In this document: positions 6,857 to 16,412 of the stretch, piece after piece
Position numbering within the stretch: the stretch's first letter is position 1
How the letters are laid out: every line of letters begins with the position of its first letter
Origin: Mesosutterella faecium
Lineage (GTDB): Bacteria > Pseudomonadota > Gammaproteobacteria > Burkholderiales > Burkholderiaceae_F
Assembly (NCBI RefSeq): GCF_022809315.2
Contig: NZ_JAKZJU020000001.1
Span: 868,001-932,000 of the forward strand
Length of the DNA: 64,000 nucleotides
Direction: 5' to 3'
Translations under genes and position numbers: made by a program
Notes under the pieces: model-generated
Told to the model about the DNA's origin: nothing
The model's input: the letters and a program-made list of their open reading frames with translations, nothing else
Database searches by the model: none

Positions 6857-9800
6857 ATGTCGACAGAAGACGCTAGCAGTTTGCCGGAAGGCTCTTCCGG
6901 GAATGATTCCGGGGCAGCCGATCCCGTTTCTCTTCACGAGGACATTCATCAGGTCAACATTTCCGACGAAATGGAGGAAGCGTACCTGAACTACTCCATG
7001 AGCGTGCTGATCGGGCGCGCCCTCCCCGACGCGCGAGACGGCTTCAAGCCCGTGCACCGCCGCGTGCTCTACGCGATGTGGAGGCTGGGCAACCGCCACG
7101 ATGTTCCCTATAAAAAATCAGCCCGCGTCGTCGGCGACGTCATCGGCAAGTACCATCCGCACGGCGACACCGCTGTCTACTACACGATCGTGCGCATGGC
7201 GCAGCCCTTCTCGCTTCGCTATCCCCTCGTCGACGGGCACGGCAATTTCGGAACTATTGACCGCGATCCGGCGGCAGCGATGCGTTACACGGAGGTCCGT
7301 CTGTCGCGTATTGCCGAGGAAATGCTCACCGACATCGACCGCGACACGGTCGACATGACGCCGAATTTCGACGGCACTGAAAAAGAGCCGTCCGTGCTTC
7401 CCGCGCGCTTTCCGCAGCTTCTGGTCAACGGCAGCCAGGGCATCGCCGTGGGCATGGCGACCAACATCCCCACGCACAACCTGGGCGAAACCATTGATGC
7501 GTGCCTGTACGCGCTGCACCATCCCGAGGCCACGGTCGACGACCTCATCAGGTTCATGCCGGCGCCTGACTTCCCGACCGGGGGCATCATTTTCGGGCTC
7601 TCCGGCGTGCGGCAGGCCTATCGGACGGGCCGCGGGAGCGTGCTTATCCGCGCGAAGGTTCACGAGGAGACGGACGACAAGGGCAGAACGTCCATCGTGG
7701 TCGACGAGATCCCCTACATGGTGAACAAGGCCGAGCTGATCAAAAAGATCGCCGCGCTCAGAAACGAAAAAAAGATAGACGGCATCACCGACCTCCGGGA
7801 CGAATCGTCGAAAGAAATCCGCATCGTGATTGAGCTGAGGCGAGACGCCCACCCTGAGGCCGTCAAGAACAATCTCTTCAAGCTGACCGATCTGCAGACG
7901 ACTTTCGGGGTCAACATGGTGGCCCTCCTCGACGGCAGACCCCAGCTGCTTAATTTGAAGCAGCTGGTCGACGCCTTCATCGGGCTGCGCCGCGAGGTGG
8001 TCACCCGCCGGACCCGCTTCCTGCTTGCCAAGGCCCGCGCCGAAGGGCACCTGCAGGAGGGGCTGGCCATCGCGCTGGCCAATATCGATGAGTTCATCGA
8101 GATCATCAAGTCTTCCTCAGACCGTGCCGAAGCGACCGATCGTCTGATGAACCGGGGCTGGAAGGCTCAGATCGTCAACGAAATGATCGCCTCGGTGGCG
8201 GGCAGCTACCAGGACTATCGGCCGCAGGACATCGAGAGCGACCGCGGACTGAGGGCCGACGGCCTTTACTGGCTGTCGCGCGAGCAGACGGACCGCATTC
8301 TCGACATGCGCCTGCAGACGCTGACGGCGACGCAGCAGGAGAGCATCATTGCGGCCTACAAGGAGCTGTGCGCGCAGATCACTGATTATCTCGACATCCT
8401 GGCCCATGACGAGCGCATCGTCAAAATCATCAACGACGATCTGCTTTACATTAAGGAGAAGTACGGCGACGCCCGCCGCACCGCGATCGATCCGTCCGGA
8501 GACCCTGACTTCGACGAGCTCGATCTCATACCGCAGAAGGATTTGGTGGTTACCTTGAGCCGCGACGGCTATGTCAAGAGCCAGCTGCTGTCCGACTACC
8601 AGGCCCAGAGGCGGGGCGGGCAGGGCAGAAAGTCCGGAAAATTCCGCGACCAGGACGCGGGCGACCAGCTGATTGTCACCAACACGCATGATCAGCTCCT
8701 GTGCTTTACAAGCTTCGGGCGCATGTACCTGATCAATCACGCCTACATGGTGCCCACGGGGACCGCCGGCTCGAAGGGCCGCCCGATCCAGAACCTGATC
8801 GCCCTGCAGCAGTTTGAAAAGAGCAACGGCAGGGGCGGCACCGTGAAATCGCTCGAGAAGGTCACGAACATCCTGGCCATTCCGACGCCCGACGAGAATC
8901 ACTGCGTTTTCTTCTCCACCGCAAGGGCTCCGGTGCGCAGCCAGCTGCTGCGCCTGAGCCGCGACGAGGTCCGGCTGCAGGAGCTGCCGGCCGATGTGAG
9001 CGAATCGATCCGCAGGGACGTGGCGGCGTTCAAGTCTGAGCTGCCGCAGATCTCTGCAGAGAAATGGGACGCGACGGCGCTCGCTGATCTTCCCGCTACG
9101 GCTCAGGCCGAGATCAAGGGCATTCTGAAGTGGGGCACCGAAGAAACCGAGGCCGCCCGAAAAGAGGCCGGACATTCGAAGACCTGGAGCGAAATGAAAG
9201 TGTCGGACCTGCCCGCAGAGCTTCGGGCCCAGGCTCGCTCGATCTGCGACCGGGGACTTGGAGAGCTCGCCGCACTGAAGGGCGAGGACTGGGGGCGCGT
9301 GACACTGGGCGAGTTGCCCGTCAAGGCCCGCAACACGGCCCGGGACGCCTTCCGGCTGAGCCTGCTTTCCGATTTTGCCCGCGAGCACTTCGTCTTCTTT
9401 GCCACAGCGCGCGGCATCGTCAAGAAGGTCCCGCTCAGCGAATTCTCCAAGGTCCAGAACGGAGGCACTTCGGCTGTCAGCCTGGATCCCGATGACCAGC
9501 TGATCGGGGCCGAGCTCACCGACGGGCACCACGACATCATGCTTTTCTCCGATGCCGGGAAAGCTGTCCGGTTCGATGAGAACGACGTTCGTCCGATGGG
9601 CCGCACCGCCCGAGGCGTCGGCGGAATGAAGATCCGAGACTCCGACAGGATCATCGCCCTGATCGTAGCGGGTGACGAAGACCGCATGGTGCTCACCGCC
9701 ACGGAAAACGGCTTTGGAAAGCGCACCCCGATCGCAGAGTACACGCGCCACGGCAGAAACACCCAGGGCATGATCGCCATCGCGACGACCGAGCGAAACG

Positions 9801-10060
9801 GCCGCGTGGTCGGCGCCTGCCTTGTTTCCGAAGAGGACGAAATCATCCTGCTGTCCGAGAAGGGGCACATCGTGCGCACGCCGGTGGCAGACATTCGGGT
9901 CTGCTCGAGAGCCGCGCAGGGGGTCACTCTGATCGGGCTGAAAGACGACCGGCTGGTAAGCGTGACTCCCGTGCAGGCCGGCATGCGGGGAGAAGAGCCC
10001 GCGGAGAACGGGGAGGCTGAGCCGCAGAACGAAGGCGCCGGGCTCCCCGACGATGAATGA
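6857..10060 (+). CDS. gyrA: DNA gyrase subunit A
   Basis: Cleaves and rejoins DNA and wraps it for negative supercoiling, with GyrB. The catalytic Tyr is residue 144 (AAAMRYTE), and the GyrA box QRRGGQG is at 584-590 (usual QRRGGKG). An acidic tail ends the protein. The length of 1067 aa far exceeds the usual 850-900. The excess is an insertion at about 700-843 in the beta-pinwheel domain, made of four degenerate units each carrying an LP(A/V) motif, bracketed by a duplicated strand pair (H682 VFFSTAR, H844 VFFATAR). In the quinolone region the sequence is [10 protein letters not shown]: the residues equal to E. coli 83 and 87 are Thr105 and Tyr109. ATG 6857 was chosen because homology begins shortly after; the frame is open upstream. 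It heads the operon into serC. Confidence 0.96.
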   Translation: MSTEDASSLPEGSSGNDSGAADPVSLHEDIHQVNISDEMEEAYLNYSMSVLIGRALPDARDGFKPVHRRVLYAMWRLGNRHDVPYKKSARVVGDVIGKYHPHGDTAVYYTIVRMAQPFSLRYPLVDGHGNFGTIDRDPAAAMRYTEVRLSRIAEEMLTDIDRDTVDMTPNFDGTEKEPSVLPARFPQLLVNGSQGIAVGMATNIPTHNLGETIDACLYALHHPEATVDDLIRFMPAPDFPTGGIIFGLSGVRQAYRTGRGSVLIRAKVHEETDDKGRTSIVVDEIPYMVNKAELIKKIAALRNEKKIDGITDLRDESSKEIRIVIELRRDAHPEAVKNNLFKLTDLQTTFGVNMVALLDGRPQLLNLKQLVDAFIGLRREVVTRRTRFLLAKARAEGHLQEGLAIALANIDEFIEIIKSSSDRAEATDRLMNRGWKAQIVNEMIASVAGSYQDYRPQDIESDRGLRADGLYWLSREQTDRILDMRLQTLTATQQESIIAAYKELCAQITDYLDILAHDERIVKIINDDLLYIKEKYGDARRTAIDPSGDPDFDELDLIPQKDLVVTLSRDGYVKSQLLSDYQAQRRGGQGRKSGKFRDQDAGDQLIVTNTHDQLLCFTSFGRMYLINHAYMVPTGTAGSKGRPIQNLIALQQFEKSNGRGGTVKSLEKVTNILAIPTPDENHCVFFSTARAPVRSQLLRLSRDEVRLQELPADVSESIRRDVAAFKSELPQISAEKWDATALADLPATAQAEIKGILKWGTEETEAARKEAGHSKTWSEMKVSDLPAELRAQARSICDRGLGELAALKGEDWGRVTLGELPVKARNTARDAFRLSLLSDFAREHFVFFATARGIVKKVPLSEFSKVQNGGTSAVSLDPDDQLIGAELTDGHHDIMLFSDAGKAVRFDENDVRPMGRTARGVGGMKIRDSDRIIALIVAGDEDRMVLTATENGFGKRTPIAEYTRHGRNTQGMIAIATTERNGRVVGACLVSEEDEIILLSEKGHIVRTPVADIRVCSRAAQGVTLIGLKDDRLVSVTPVQAGMRGEEPAENGEAEPQNEGAGLPDDE

Positions 10061-10082
10061 ATTTCTGCCGAAGGAGGCAGCC

Positions 10083-11156
10083 ATGAGATGCTTTAATTTC
10101 GCCCCGGGGCCGGCCACGCTGCCGCTCGAGGTGCTCGAGGTGATTCGCGACGAACTTTTTGATTTCCGCGGCGAGGGCGCCTCAATCATGGAAATCAGCC
10201 ACCGCAGCCCGGCTTTCGCGAAGGTCATCGAAGAGGCTGAGAGCGGCATTCGCACGCTGCTCGGGGTGCCTGAAGGCTACGACGTGCTGTTCATGCAGGG
10301 CGGAGGACACCAGCAGTTTTCGGCGGTTCCTCTCAATCTTCTCGGAACCCGCAGGAAGGCCGACTACATCGTGAACGGCACCTGGTCCCGGAAGGCATCG
10401 AAGGAGGCGCAGAAGTTCTGCGAGGTGAATGTGGCGGCTCTCGATGACGGCACGAGGGCTCCGCGCCAGCAGGAGCTTCGGCTCGACCCCGATGCGGCCT
10501 ACGTGTACTACTGCGACAACGAGACGGTTCACGGCGTCGAGTTCGATTATGTGCCCGAGACGGGCGGCGTCCCGCTGGTGGCCGACATGTCGAGCAACAT
10601 CATGACGCGTCCGGTGGATGTCTCCCGCTTTGGAGCCATCTGGTTCGGCGCCCAGAAAAACTTCGGCATCGCCGGGCTCGCGATTGCCCTTGTCAGGCAT
10701 GATCTGATCGGGAGGGCCGGGCCGGCCTGCCCGGTCATGCTCGACTGGAAGACCTATGCGCAGTCAGGCTCGCTTTTCAATACGCCCCCGGTGTTCGCCA
10801 TCTATGTCTCTAGCCTTGTCTGCCGGTGGCTTCTCCGGCAGGGCGGCGTGAAAGAAATGCAGCGCAGGTCCGCTCTGAAATCCGGACTTCTTTACCGGAC
10901 GATAGACGAGTCCGAAGGGTTTTACCGCACGCGGGTGCAGAAGGACTCCAGAAGCCGCATGAATGTGACATTTGCTCTGCGCGACGAAAGCCTGAACGAG
11001 CCGTTCCTCGCGGGGGCGCTCGAGCGCGGCCTGAAGGGCGTCAAGGGCCACCGCAGCGTGGGCGGGATGAGAGCTTCCCTGTACAACGCCGTTCCCCAGG
11101 AAGGGGTCCAGGCCCTGGCCGATTACATGAAGGAGTTCGCCCGCCGCCATGGATGA
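10083..11156 (+). CDS. serC: phosphoserine/phosphohydroxythreonine aminotransferase
   Basis: PLP enzyme of serine biosynthesis that also serves pyridoxine synthesis. FNFAPGPATLP opens the protein and the PLP lysine lies in FGAQKNFG (Lys192). The length is 357 aa (362 in E. coli). ATG 10083 is chosen because a perfect AAGGAGG stands 5 nt upstream; an earlier in-frame ATG at 10053 lies inside the end of gyrA. It starts 22 nt after gyrA and overlaps pheA by 8 bp. Confidence 0.95.
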   Translation: MRCFNFAPGPATLPLEVLEVIRDELFDFRGEGASIMEISHRSPAFAKVIEEAESGIRTLLGVPEGYDVLFMQGGGHQQFSAVPLNLLGTRRKADYIVNGTWSRKASKEAQKFCEVNVAALDDGTRAPRQQELRLDPDAAYVYYCDNETVHGVEFDYVPETGGVPLVADMSSNIMTRPVDVSRFGAIWFGAQKNFGIAGLAIALVRHDLIGRAGPACPVMLDWKTYAQSGSLFNTPPVFAIYVSSLVCRWLLRQGGVKEMQRRSALKSGLLYRTIDESEGFYRTRVQKDSRSRMNVTFALRDESLNEPFLAGALERGLKGVKGHRSVGGMRASLYNAVPQEGVQALADYMKEFARRHG

Positions 11157-12243
11157 TGCTAAAAGGGTAGAGGATCTCGGCGCGCTGCGCCGCCGGATCG
11201 ACGCAATAGACGATGAGATCGTGAGGCTGCTCGACCAGCGGGCGCAGGTCGTCCGCGAGGTCGGCGCTCTCAAGGGCAGTCAGGGCGCCAGCATTTTCAG
11301 GCCGGAGCGCGAGGACATGATCCTCGAGCGGACGGCAGGTCTGTCCGCACAGTTTTCCCCCAAGGCCATGAAGGCGGTTTTTCGGGAGATTCTCTCGTCG
11401 TGCCGGGCGCTCGAGAAAAAGACGACCGTCGCGTACCTCGGGCCGGCGGGAACCTTCACCGAAATGGCGGTTCTCAAGAGGTTTGGGTCAGCCGTTGAGG
11501 AGCTGCCCTGCACGACGGTTCCGGACGTGTTCGACGCGGTCGAAAACGGGAGGGCGGATTTCGGCGTTGTGCCAAGGGAGAACAACTCGCAGGGCTCCGT
11601 CATGCTTACTTTGGACAAGCTGCTGACAACGCCGCTGCTGATTGTGGGCGAGGTGTCGGTCCCCGTCGTGCACAACCTGCTGTCGCTGTCGGGCAGCCTT
11701 GGGAAAGTGCAGAGGGTGCTCGCTCATCCGCAGGCTCTCGCCCAGTGCCGGCAGTGGCTGTCGAAAAACCTTCCTCATGTTCAGCAGCAGGCCTGCTCGA
11801 GCAATGCGGAGGCGGCCAGGCTTGCCGCGCAGGATCCGTCGCTCGCGGGCATCGCCGCCAGCCGCGCCGGCGATCTCTACGGCCTGAAGGTGGCCGCAGC
11901 GGGCATTCAGGATTCCAGCCAGAACCGCACCCGGTTCCTGGTGCTCGGGCAACAGAAGACGCACCGCCGGGGCGGGGACCGCGGCGACAAGACGACGTTC
12001 ATCTTTGCCGTGCGAAACCGCGCGGGTGCTTTGTTCGAGATTCTCAAGCCGCTGGCCGACGAGAAGGTGGACATGCTGCACCTGGAGAGCCGCCCTGCCA
12101 GAAATGGGCTTTGGGAATACAATTTTTTCGTGGACATCAGCGGCCACGTGGAAGACGAGCCTGTACGCCGCGCTTTGGAAGCGGTCAGGAAGAACGCGCT
12201 CGTTTTTAAATTCCTCGGGTCGTATCCGAGGGCGGCCGACTGA
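11149..12243 (+). CDS. pheA: bifunctional chorismate mutase / prephenate dehydratase
   Basis: P-protein of 364 aa that makes phenylpyruvate from chorismate. The N-terminal chorismate mutase helix bundle (about 1-90, LRRRIDAIDDEIVRLL) is followed by prephenate dehydratase (about 95-275, YLGPAGTFTE and the catalytic NRTRFLVLG block). A C-terminal ACT domain carries the LHLESRP feedback-binding motif, so phenylalanine inhibition is likely. The start overlaps the serC end, which implies coupling. HisC and TyrA follow in the same operon. Confidence 0.96.
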   Translation: MDDAKRVEDLGALRRRIDAIDDEIVRLLDQRAQVVREVGALKGSQGASIFRPEREDMILERTAGLSAQFSPKAMKAVFREILSSCRALEKKTTVAYLGPAGTFTEMAVLKRFGSAVEELPCTTVPDVFDAVENGRADFGVVPRENNSQGSVMLTLDKLLTTPLLIVGEVSVPVVHNLLSLSGSLGKVQRVLAHPQALAQCRQWLSKNLPHVQQQACSSNAEAARLAAQDPSLAGIAASRAGDLYGLKVAAAGIQDSSQNRTRFLVLGQQKTHRRGGDRGDKTTFIFAVRNRAGALFEILKPLADEKVDMLHLESRPARNGLWEYNFFVDISGHVEDEPVRRALEAVRKNALVFKFLGSYPRAAD

Positions 12244-12271
12244 GCCGCTTACTGGTTTCAAAGGATAAGGC

Positions 12272-13378
12272 ATGGCAGAAAAATTCAGATCCCCCGCTTA
12301 TATTGACCTGATCGAGCCCTACAAGGCCGGAAAGCCTATCAGCGAGCTGGCCAGGGAGAAAGGGCTCGACCCCGATTCGATCCTGAAGCTGGCGAGCAAT
12401 GAGAATCCGCTGGGGGCTCCCGCCTCCGCGCTGGAGGGGGCTAAAAAGGCGGCGTCCCGGCTTTCGCTTTATCCGGATGGGAACGCCTATGAACTGAAAT
12501 CTGCCGTCGCAAAGCGCTTTGGCGTTCCCGTCGACTGGGTCGTGGTCGGAAACGGCAGCGACGAGCTGATGGGCATCACCTGCGAGGCTCTGGTCGAGCC
12601 TGGCACGAAGACGCTCTTTTCCCAGTACTATTTTTCGGTTTACCGGATCGATACGCTGGCCAACGGCGGCGAGCCCGTTGAGATTCCCGCACGTGGATTT
12701 GACATTGACCTGGACGCCATTGCGGATGCGGTGGACGACAAGGTGAGGGTGATATTCCTCACTACGCCGAACAATCCCACCGGCAGGATTCTCACCGGCG
12801 CTCAGATGGAAGAATTCATGGAGCGGGTGCCCTCTTCGGTCATCGTGGTGCTCGACGAGGCTTACAGGGATTTTGTGCCCCCGGAGCAGCGTTTTGATTC
12901 CATTGCGATGGTGAAGCGCTATCCCAACCTGATGGTGACGCGCACCTTCTCCAAGGCCTACGGACTGGCCGGACTGAGGGTGGGCTTTGGCATTGCCCAG
13001 CCCGAGCTCGTCGCTTTTCTCAACCGCATCCGCCCGCCCTTCAACTGCAATGCCATCGCTCAGGCGGCCGCCGCCGCATGCCTGAATGACGACGCGTTCC
13101 TCGAGCGGGTTTACAAAATGAACCGCGAGGGCGTACGCCAGCTGCAGGAGCGCTTCGCAGCCCTGGGGCTCGAGTTCGTGCCGAGTCTGAGCAATTTCGT
13201 GCTGGTGAAAATCGGCCCGAAGGCCCCTGAGCTCAACCAGTGGCTGCTCGACCGCGGCATCATCATCCGCCCCTGCGCGAGCTTCGGCCTGCCCGAGTGG
13301 ATCAGGGTGTCGGTCGGCACCGGCCCGCAGAACGAAAGGTTCCTTTCCGCTCTGGCCGAATTTCTGGCCGGGGCCTGA
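12272..13378 (+). CDS. hisC: histidinol-phosphate aminotransferase family (probable aromatic aminotransferase role)
   Basis: Class I/II PLP aminotransferase of 368 aa with the HisC signature. The PLP lysine is Lys228 in TRTFSKAYGLAGLRVG, with SNENPLG at the N-terminus and NPTGR in the middle. Between pheA and tyrA it most likely transaminates prephenate-derived keto acids to Phe/Tyr, possibly also histidinol phosphate. This pheA-hisC-tyrA order is common in Betaproteobacteria. Whether a dedicated hisC exists in a his operon elsewhere cannot be seen here. Confidence 0.9.
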   Translation: MAEKFRSPAYIDLIEPYKAGKPISELAREKGLDPDSILKLASNENPLGAPASALEGAKKAASRLSLYPDGNAYELKSAVAKRFGVPVDWVVVGNGSDELMGITCEALVEPGTKTLFSQYYFSVYRIDTLANGGEPVEIPARGFDIDLDAIADAVDDKVRVIFLTTPNNPTGRILTGAQMEEFMERVPSSVIVVLDEAYRDFVPPEQRFDSIAMVKRYPNLMVTRTFSKAYGLAGLRVGFGIAQPELVAFLNRIRPPFNCNAIAQAAAAACLNDDAFLERVYKMNREGVRQLQERFAALGLEFVPSLSNFVLVKIGPKAPELNQWLLDRGIIIRPCASFGLPEWIRVSVGTGPQNERFLSALAEFLAGA

Positions 13379-13396
13379 GGTCGGCGGGAAGAATCC

Positions 13397-14278
13397 GTGA
13401 AGCTGGTCGTTATAGGAATGGGGCTGATGGGCGGCTCCGCCGCCCTGGCAATGAGGCGTTCGGGTGCCGTGACGTCGGTCTACGCCTGCGACGTTTCGCC
13501 GCAGTCCGTGCAGAAGGCGGTCGCCATGGGAGTTGCCGAAAAGGGCGGCTGCGACCCCTGCGAGGCTGCCCGCGGAGCCGATGTCGTGATGGTGGCCACG
13601 CCGGTTCTTTCCATGGAGTCCATCTTCCGGAAGATCAGGCCGGTTCTTTCCCCCGGAGCGGTGGTCACCGACCTCGGTTCGGTCCGGGTGACTGTCCAGC
13701 TGGCGGCGAGGCGGTCGCTGGGCGAAAAAATCGCCCGCTACGCTCCCTGCCACCCGATTGCCGGAGGCGAACAGACCGGCGTAGAGCATTCAAATCCCGA
13801 CATGTTCATCGGCAAGCGGGTCATCAGTACGGCCGAACCCGATTCAGATCCCGATGCCGTCCGGATTATGGAGGCTCTTTGGAAGGGGTGCGGGGCGGAG
13901 ATTCTGCGGATGTCTCCGGAGCGTCATGACAGGATTTTCGGCCTGATGAGCCACCTGCCGCACGTGCTGGCCTATGCCATGGTGGCCATGATTGCAGAAA
14001 GCCGGGAGCCGGAGCTGCTCCTGTCGATGGGCGGCAGCGGCTTTCTTGACTTCAGCAGAATCGCAGCCTCCAGCCCGGTCATGTGGCGGGACATCTGCCT
14101 TGCCAACCGCAGAGCCATATCCGATGGGCTGCGCCGCTACAGGAAAGAGCTTGAAATCTTTCAGAAGGCGCTCGACGAGGGAAACGCCGACACTCTGGTG
14201 GCGGAGTTCGCGCTCGCGGCGCGAGCCCGGCGCAGGCTTTCCAGCCCCGCGCCCAAGACCAAGGAGAAAGGTCAATGA
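13397..14278 (+). CDS. tyrA: prephenate dehydrogenase
   Basis: NAD(P)-dependent oxidative decarboxylase of the tyrosine branch, 293 aa, without a chorismate mutase domain. The Rossmann motif GMGLMGGS begins at residue 7 and HPIAGGEQTGVEHS is the conserved substrate-binding block. The start is GTG 13397; the protein begins right at the first beta strand, as the family does. It ends with ATGA overlapping aroA. Confidence 0.93.
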   Translation: MKLVVIGMGLMGGSAALAMRRSGAVTSVYACDVSPQSVQKAVAMGVAEKGGCDPCEAARGADVVMVATPVLSMESIFRKIRPVLSPGAVVTDLGSVRVTVQLAARRSLGEKIARYAPCHPIAGGEQTGVEHSNPDMFIGKRVISTAEPDSDPDAVRIMEALWKGCGAEILRMSPERHDRIFGLMSHLPHVLAYAMVAMIAESREPELLLSMGGSGFLDFSRIAASSPVMWRDICLANRRAISDGLRRYRKELEIFQKALDEGNADTLVAEFALAARARRRLSSPAPKTKEKGQ

Positions 14279-15585
14279 AGGTCTATCCCCCGAGCCTGCT
14301 GATTCCGCCTGTGTCCCGGGCCTGCGGAACCGTTGTTCTTCCCGGCTCCAAATCGATTTCCAACAGGGTTCTTCTCCTGGCGGCGCTGTCGTCTTCGGTC
14401 TGCAGGCTCTCGGGTGTCCTCGAGGCTGAGGATACGGAGCGGATGAAGGAGGCCCTGTCCGCGCTCGGGGTAGACGTCCGCCGGGATCCTTCCGATGCTT
14501 CGGCCTACACGGTCCGGGGCTGCTCCGGACGCTTCCCTGTCCGAAGCGCACGAATTTTCCTGGGCAATGCCGGCACGGCGATGCGCACGCTCTGCGCCAC
14601 TTTGGCGCTCTACGGCGGGGATTATGTCCTCGACGGGGTGGAGCGCATGCGCCAGAGGCCGATCGGCCCCCTCGTTGATGCGCTGCGCGCTCTAGGAGCC
14701 GATGTCCGCTGCCTTCAGGGCTCGGGCTGCCCGCCGGTGCAGATCGGACCGATGGCGGGAATTGGCCCGCGCTGTTCCATCACGGGCTCCGTTTCGAGCC
14801 AGTTCATATCGGCGCTGCTCATGGCCGGCCAGGTTTACGCGGGTCCTCGGGGGCTGGTCATCGATATCGACGGCCCCCTGATCTCCAAGCCCTACGTGGA
14901 AATGACCCTGCGCCTCATGAAGCGCTTCGGGGCCGAGGTGGAGGACCGGGGAAATTCCTTTTTCGTCCCGGGCGGAGCCTACAGGCTGGATGCGCCCCTG
15001 AGGGTGGAGGGCGACGCTTCGGGCGCCTCGTATTTTCTTGCTCTGGGCGCCCTGGCCGGCGGTCCGGTGCGCGTGGAGGGGGCGGGAAGCGCCTCCATTC
15101 AGGGCGATGTCGAATTCGCACGAGTTCTGGAGAGAATGGGCGCCCGCATTTCATGGGGGCCGGACTGGATCGAAGCCCGGGCGCCCGAAAGTGGGAAACT
15201 TCGAGGAATAGAGGTAGACTGCACGGCGATTCCAGACGCGGCCATGACCCTGGCGGCGGTCGCGCTCAAGGCGGAGGGTCCGACGAAGCTCACAGGCATA
15301 GGCTCCTGGAGAGTCAAGGAGACCGACCGGATAGCGGCCCTGCAGACGGAGCTTCGCCGCGTGGGCGCGAAAGTCGCCAGCGGCGAGGACTGGCTGACCG
15401 TAGAGCCGCCGCAGGCGCTGCGGTCGGCCGATGTCAGAACTTACGGGGATCACCGCATCGCGATGACCATGTCGCTCGCCTCCTGCGCGGGAGTGCCCGT
15501 GCGGATCCTGGAGCCCGGCTGCGTGGCGAAAACCTATCCCACCTATTTTGATGAGTTCGCGGCTGTGACCGGCTGCGAGTTTTGA
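14275..15585 (+). CDS. aroA: 3-phosphoshikimate 1-carboxyvinyltransferase (EPSP synthase)
   Basis: Adds the enolpyruvyl group of PEP to shikimate-3-phosphate. It has 436 aa with GSKSISNRVLLLAALS at the N-terminus, the LGNAGTAMRTL loop and the C-terminal YGDHRIAM motif. In the loop the residue after Arg is Thr105, where the E. coli enzyme and most relatives have Pro101; replacements of that proline are known to lower glyphosate binding. The gly-thr pair of the loop is unchanged. The start codon overlaps the tyrA stop (ATGA). Confidence 0.96.
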   Translation: MKVYPPSLLIPPVSRACGTVVLPGSKSISNRVLLLAALSSSVCRLSGVLEAEDTERMKEALSALGVDVRRDPSDASAYTVRGCSGRFPVRSARIFLGNAGTAMRTLCATLALYGGDYVLDGVERMRQRPIGPLVDALRALGADVRCLQGSGCPPVQIGPMAGIGPRCSITGSVSSQFISALLMAGQVYAGPRGLVIDIDGPLISKPYVEMTLRLMKRFGAEVEDRGNSFFVPGGAYRLDAPLRVEGDASGASYFLALGALAGGPVRVEGAGSASIQGDVEFARVLERMGARISWGPDWIEARAPESGKLRGIEVDCTAIPDAAMTLAAVALKAEGPTKLTGIGSWRVKETDRIAALQTELRRVGAKVASGEDWLTVEPPQALRSADVRTYGDHRIAMTMSLASCAGVPVRILEPGCVAKTYPTYFDEFAAVTGCEF

Positions 15586-15609
15586 TTTTTGTTTTGAAGG
15601 CGTGAGGAA

Positions 15610-16293
15610 ATGATGAACGAAGCGGCTATCCCCGTCATTGCCATTGACGGGCCAACAGCAAGCGGCAAGGGAACCGTGGCCCAGCGAGTGGCCCAGACTC
15701 TGGGATTCCATTATCTGGACTCGGGTGCCCTGTACCGCATCGTGGGCCTGGCCTGCCTGCGCTCACATGTGGATTTTTCGGATATGGCGGCGGTGACGGC
15801 TCACGCCATCGCGATCGCTCCGAGATTCGTCTGCGGACGCGTGCTGCTGGGCGATGAAGACATCTCCAAGGAAATCCGCACCGAAGAGGTCGGCACGGCC
15901 GCTTCCCTGGCAGCTCAGATTCCGTCGGTCCGCGACGCGCTTTTTGAGCTTCAGCGCCGTGAGAGAAGGCAGCCGGGCCTTGTGGCCGACGGCCGCGACA
16001 TGGGCTCTGTCATCTTCCCCGACGCCTGCCTCAAGGTTTTTCTGACGGCATCGGTGGAAACCCGTGCGCGCCGCCGTTATAAGCAGTTGATAGAAAAAGG
16101 GATTGACGTTAAACTAGATGCTCTTGTCTCTGAAATGGCAGAAAGAGACCGCCGGGACATGCAGCGCACGCACGCGCCGCTCGTCCCTGCCGAAGGGGCT
16201 AAGATCCTGGACTCCTCCTGCCTGACGATTCAGGAGACCGTAGTGAAAATCCTGCACTGGTACGACCAGGTTTCACTCGGCGGGGCGGACTGA
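15610..16293 (+). CDS. cmk: cytidylate kinase
   Basis: Phosphorylates CMP/dCMP with ATP. The P-loop is GPTASGKGTVA near the N-terminus, DGRDMGSV lies in the middle and the RRRYKQL lid near the C-terminus. The length is 227 aa, as in E. coli. Two adjacent ATGs (15610 and 15613) compete; TGAGGAA immediately upstream fits 15613 slightly better. It follows aroA by 24 nt in the conserved aroA-cmk-rpsA order. Confidence 0.95.
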   Translation: MMNEAAIPVIAIDGPTASGKGTVAQRVAQTLGFHYLDSGALYRIVGLACLRSHVDFSDMAAVTAHAIAIAPRFVCGRVLLGDEDISKEIRTEEVGTAASLAAQIPSVRDALFELQRRERRQPGLVADGRDMGSVIFPDACLKVFLTASVETRARRRYKQLIEKGIDVKLDALVSEMAERDRRDMQRTHAPLVPAEGAKILDSSCLTIQETVVKILHWYDQVSLGGAD

Positions 16294-16369
16294 TCCGCGT
16301 TTTCAAGTCGTGCCGATGACCGGCGGGACAAGGCCTTCAGGGCGTTTGTTCTCGCTTTTTTAACTAACT

Positions 16370-16411
16370 CGCCTTCGCGCGCTAGAGGCGTGAAGGGCGT
16401 TTTTATTTTTT
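16370..16411 (+). terminator. cmk/rpsA hairpin with U-tract, possible rpsA leader attenuator
   Basis: CGCCTTC (16370-16376) pairs with GAAGGGCG (16392-16399) with one bulged G. An inner CGC/GCG pair and the tract TTTTTATTTTTT (16400-16411) follow. The tract ends one base before the rpsA ATG, so rpsA has no Shine-Dalgarno. It can be read as a partial terminator or as a U-rich S1 binding site used in autoregulation. Confidence 0.5.
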
Positions 16412-16412
16412 C

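Noticed and set aside
8117..10255. 712-codon open frame antisense to gyrA
   Set aside because: Shadow of GC-rich gyrA; no recognisable domain and no ribosome site.
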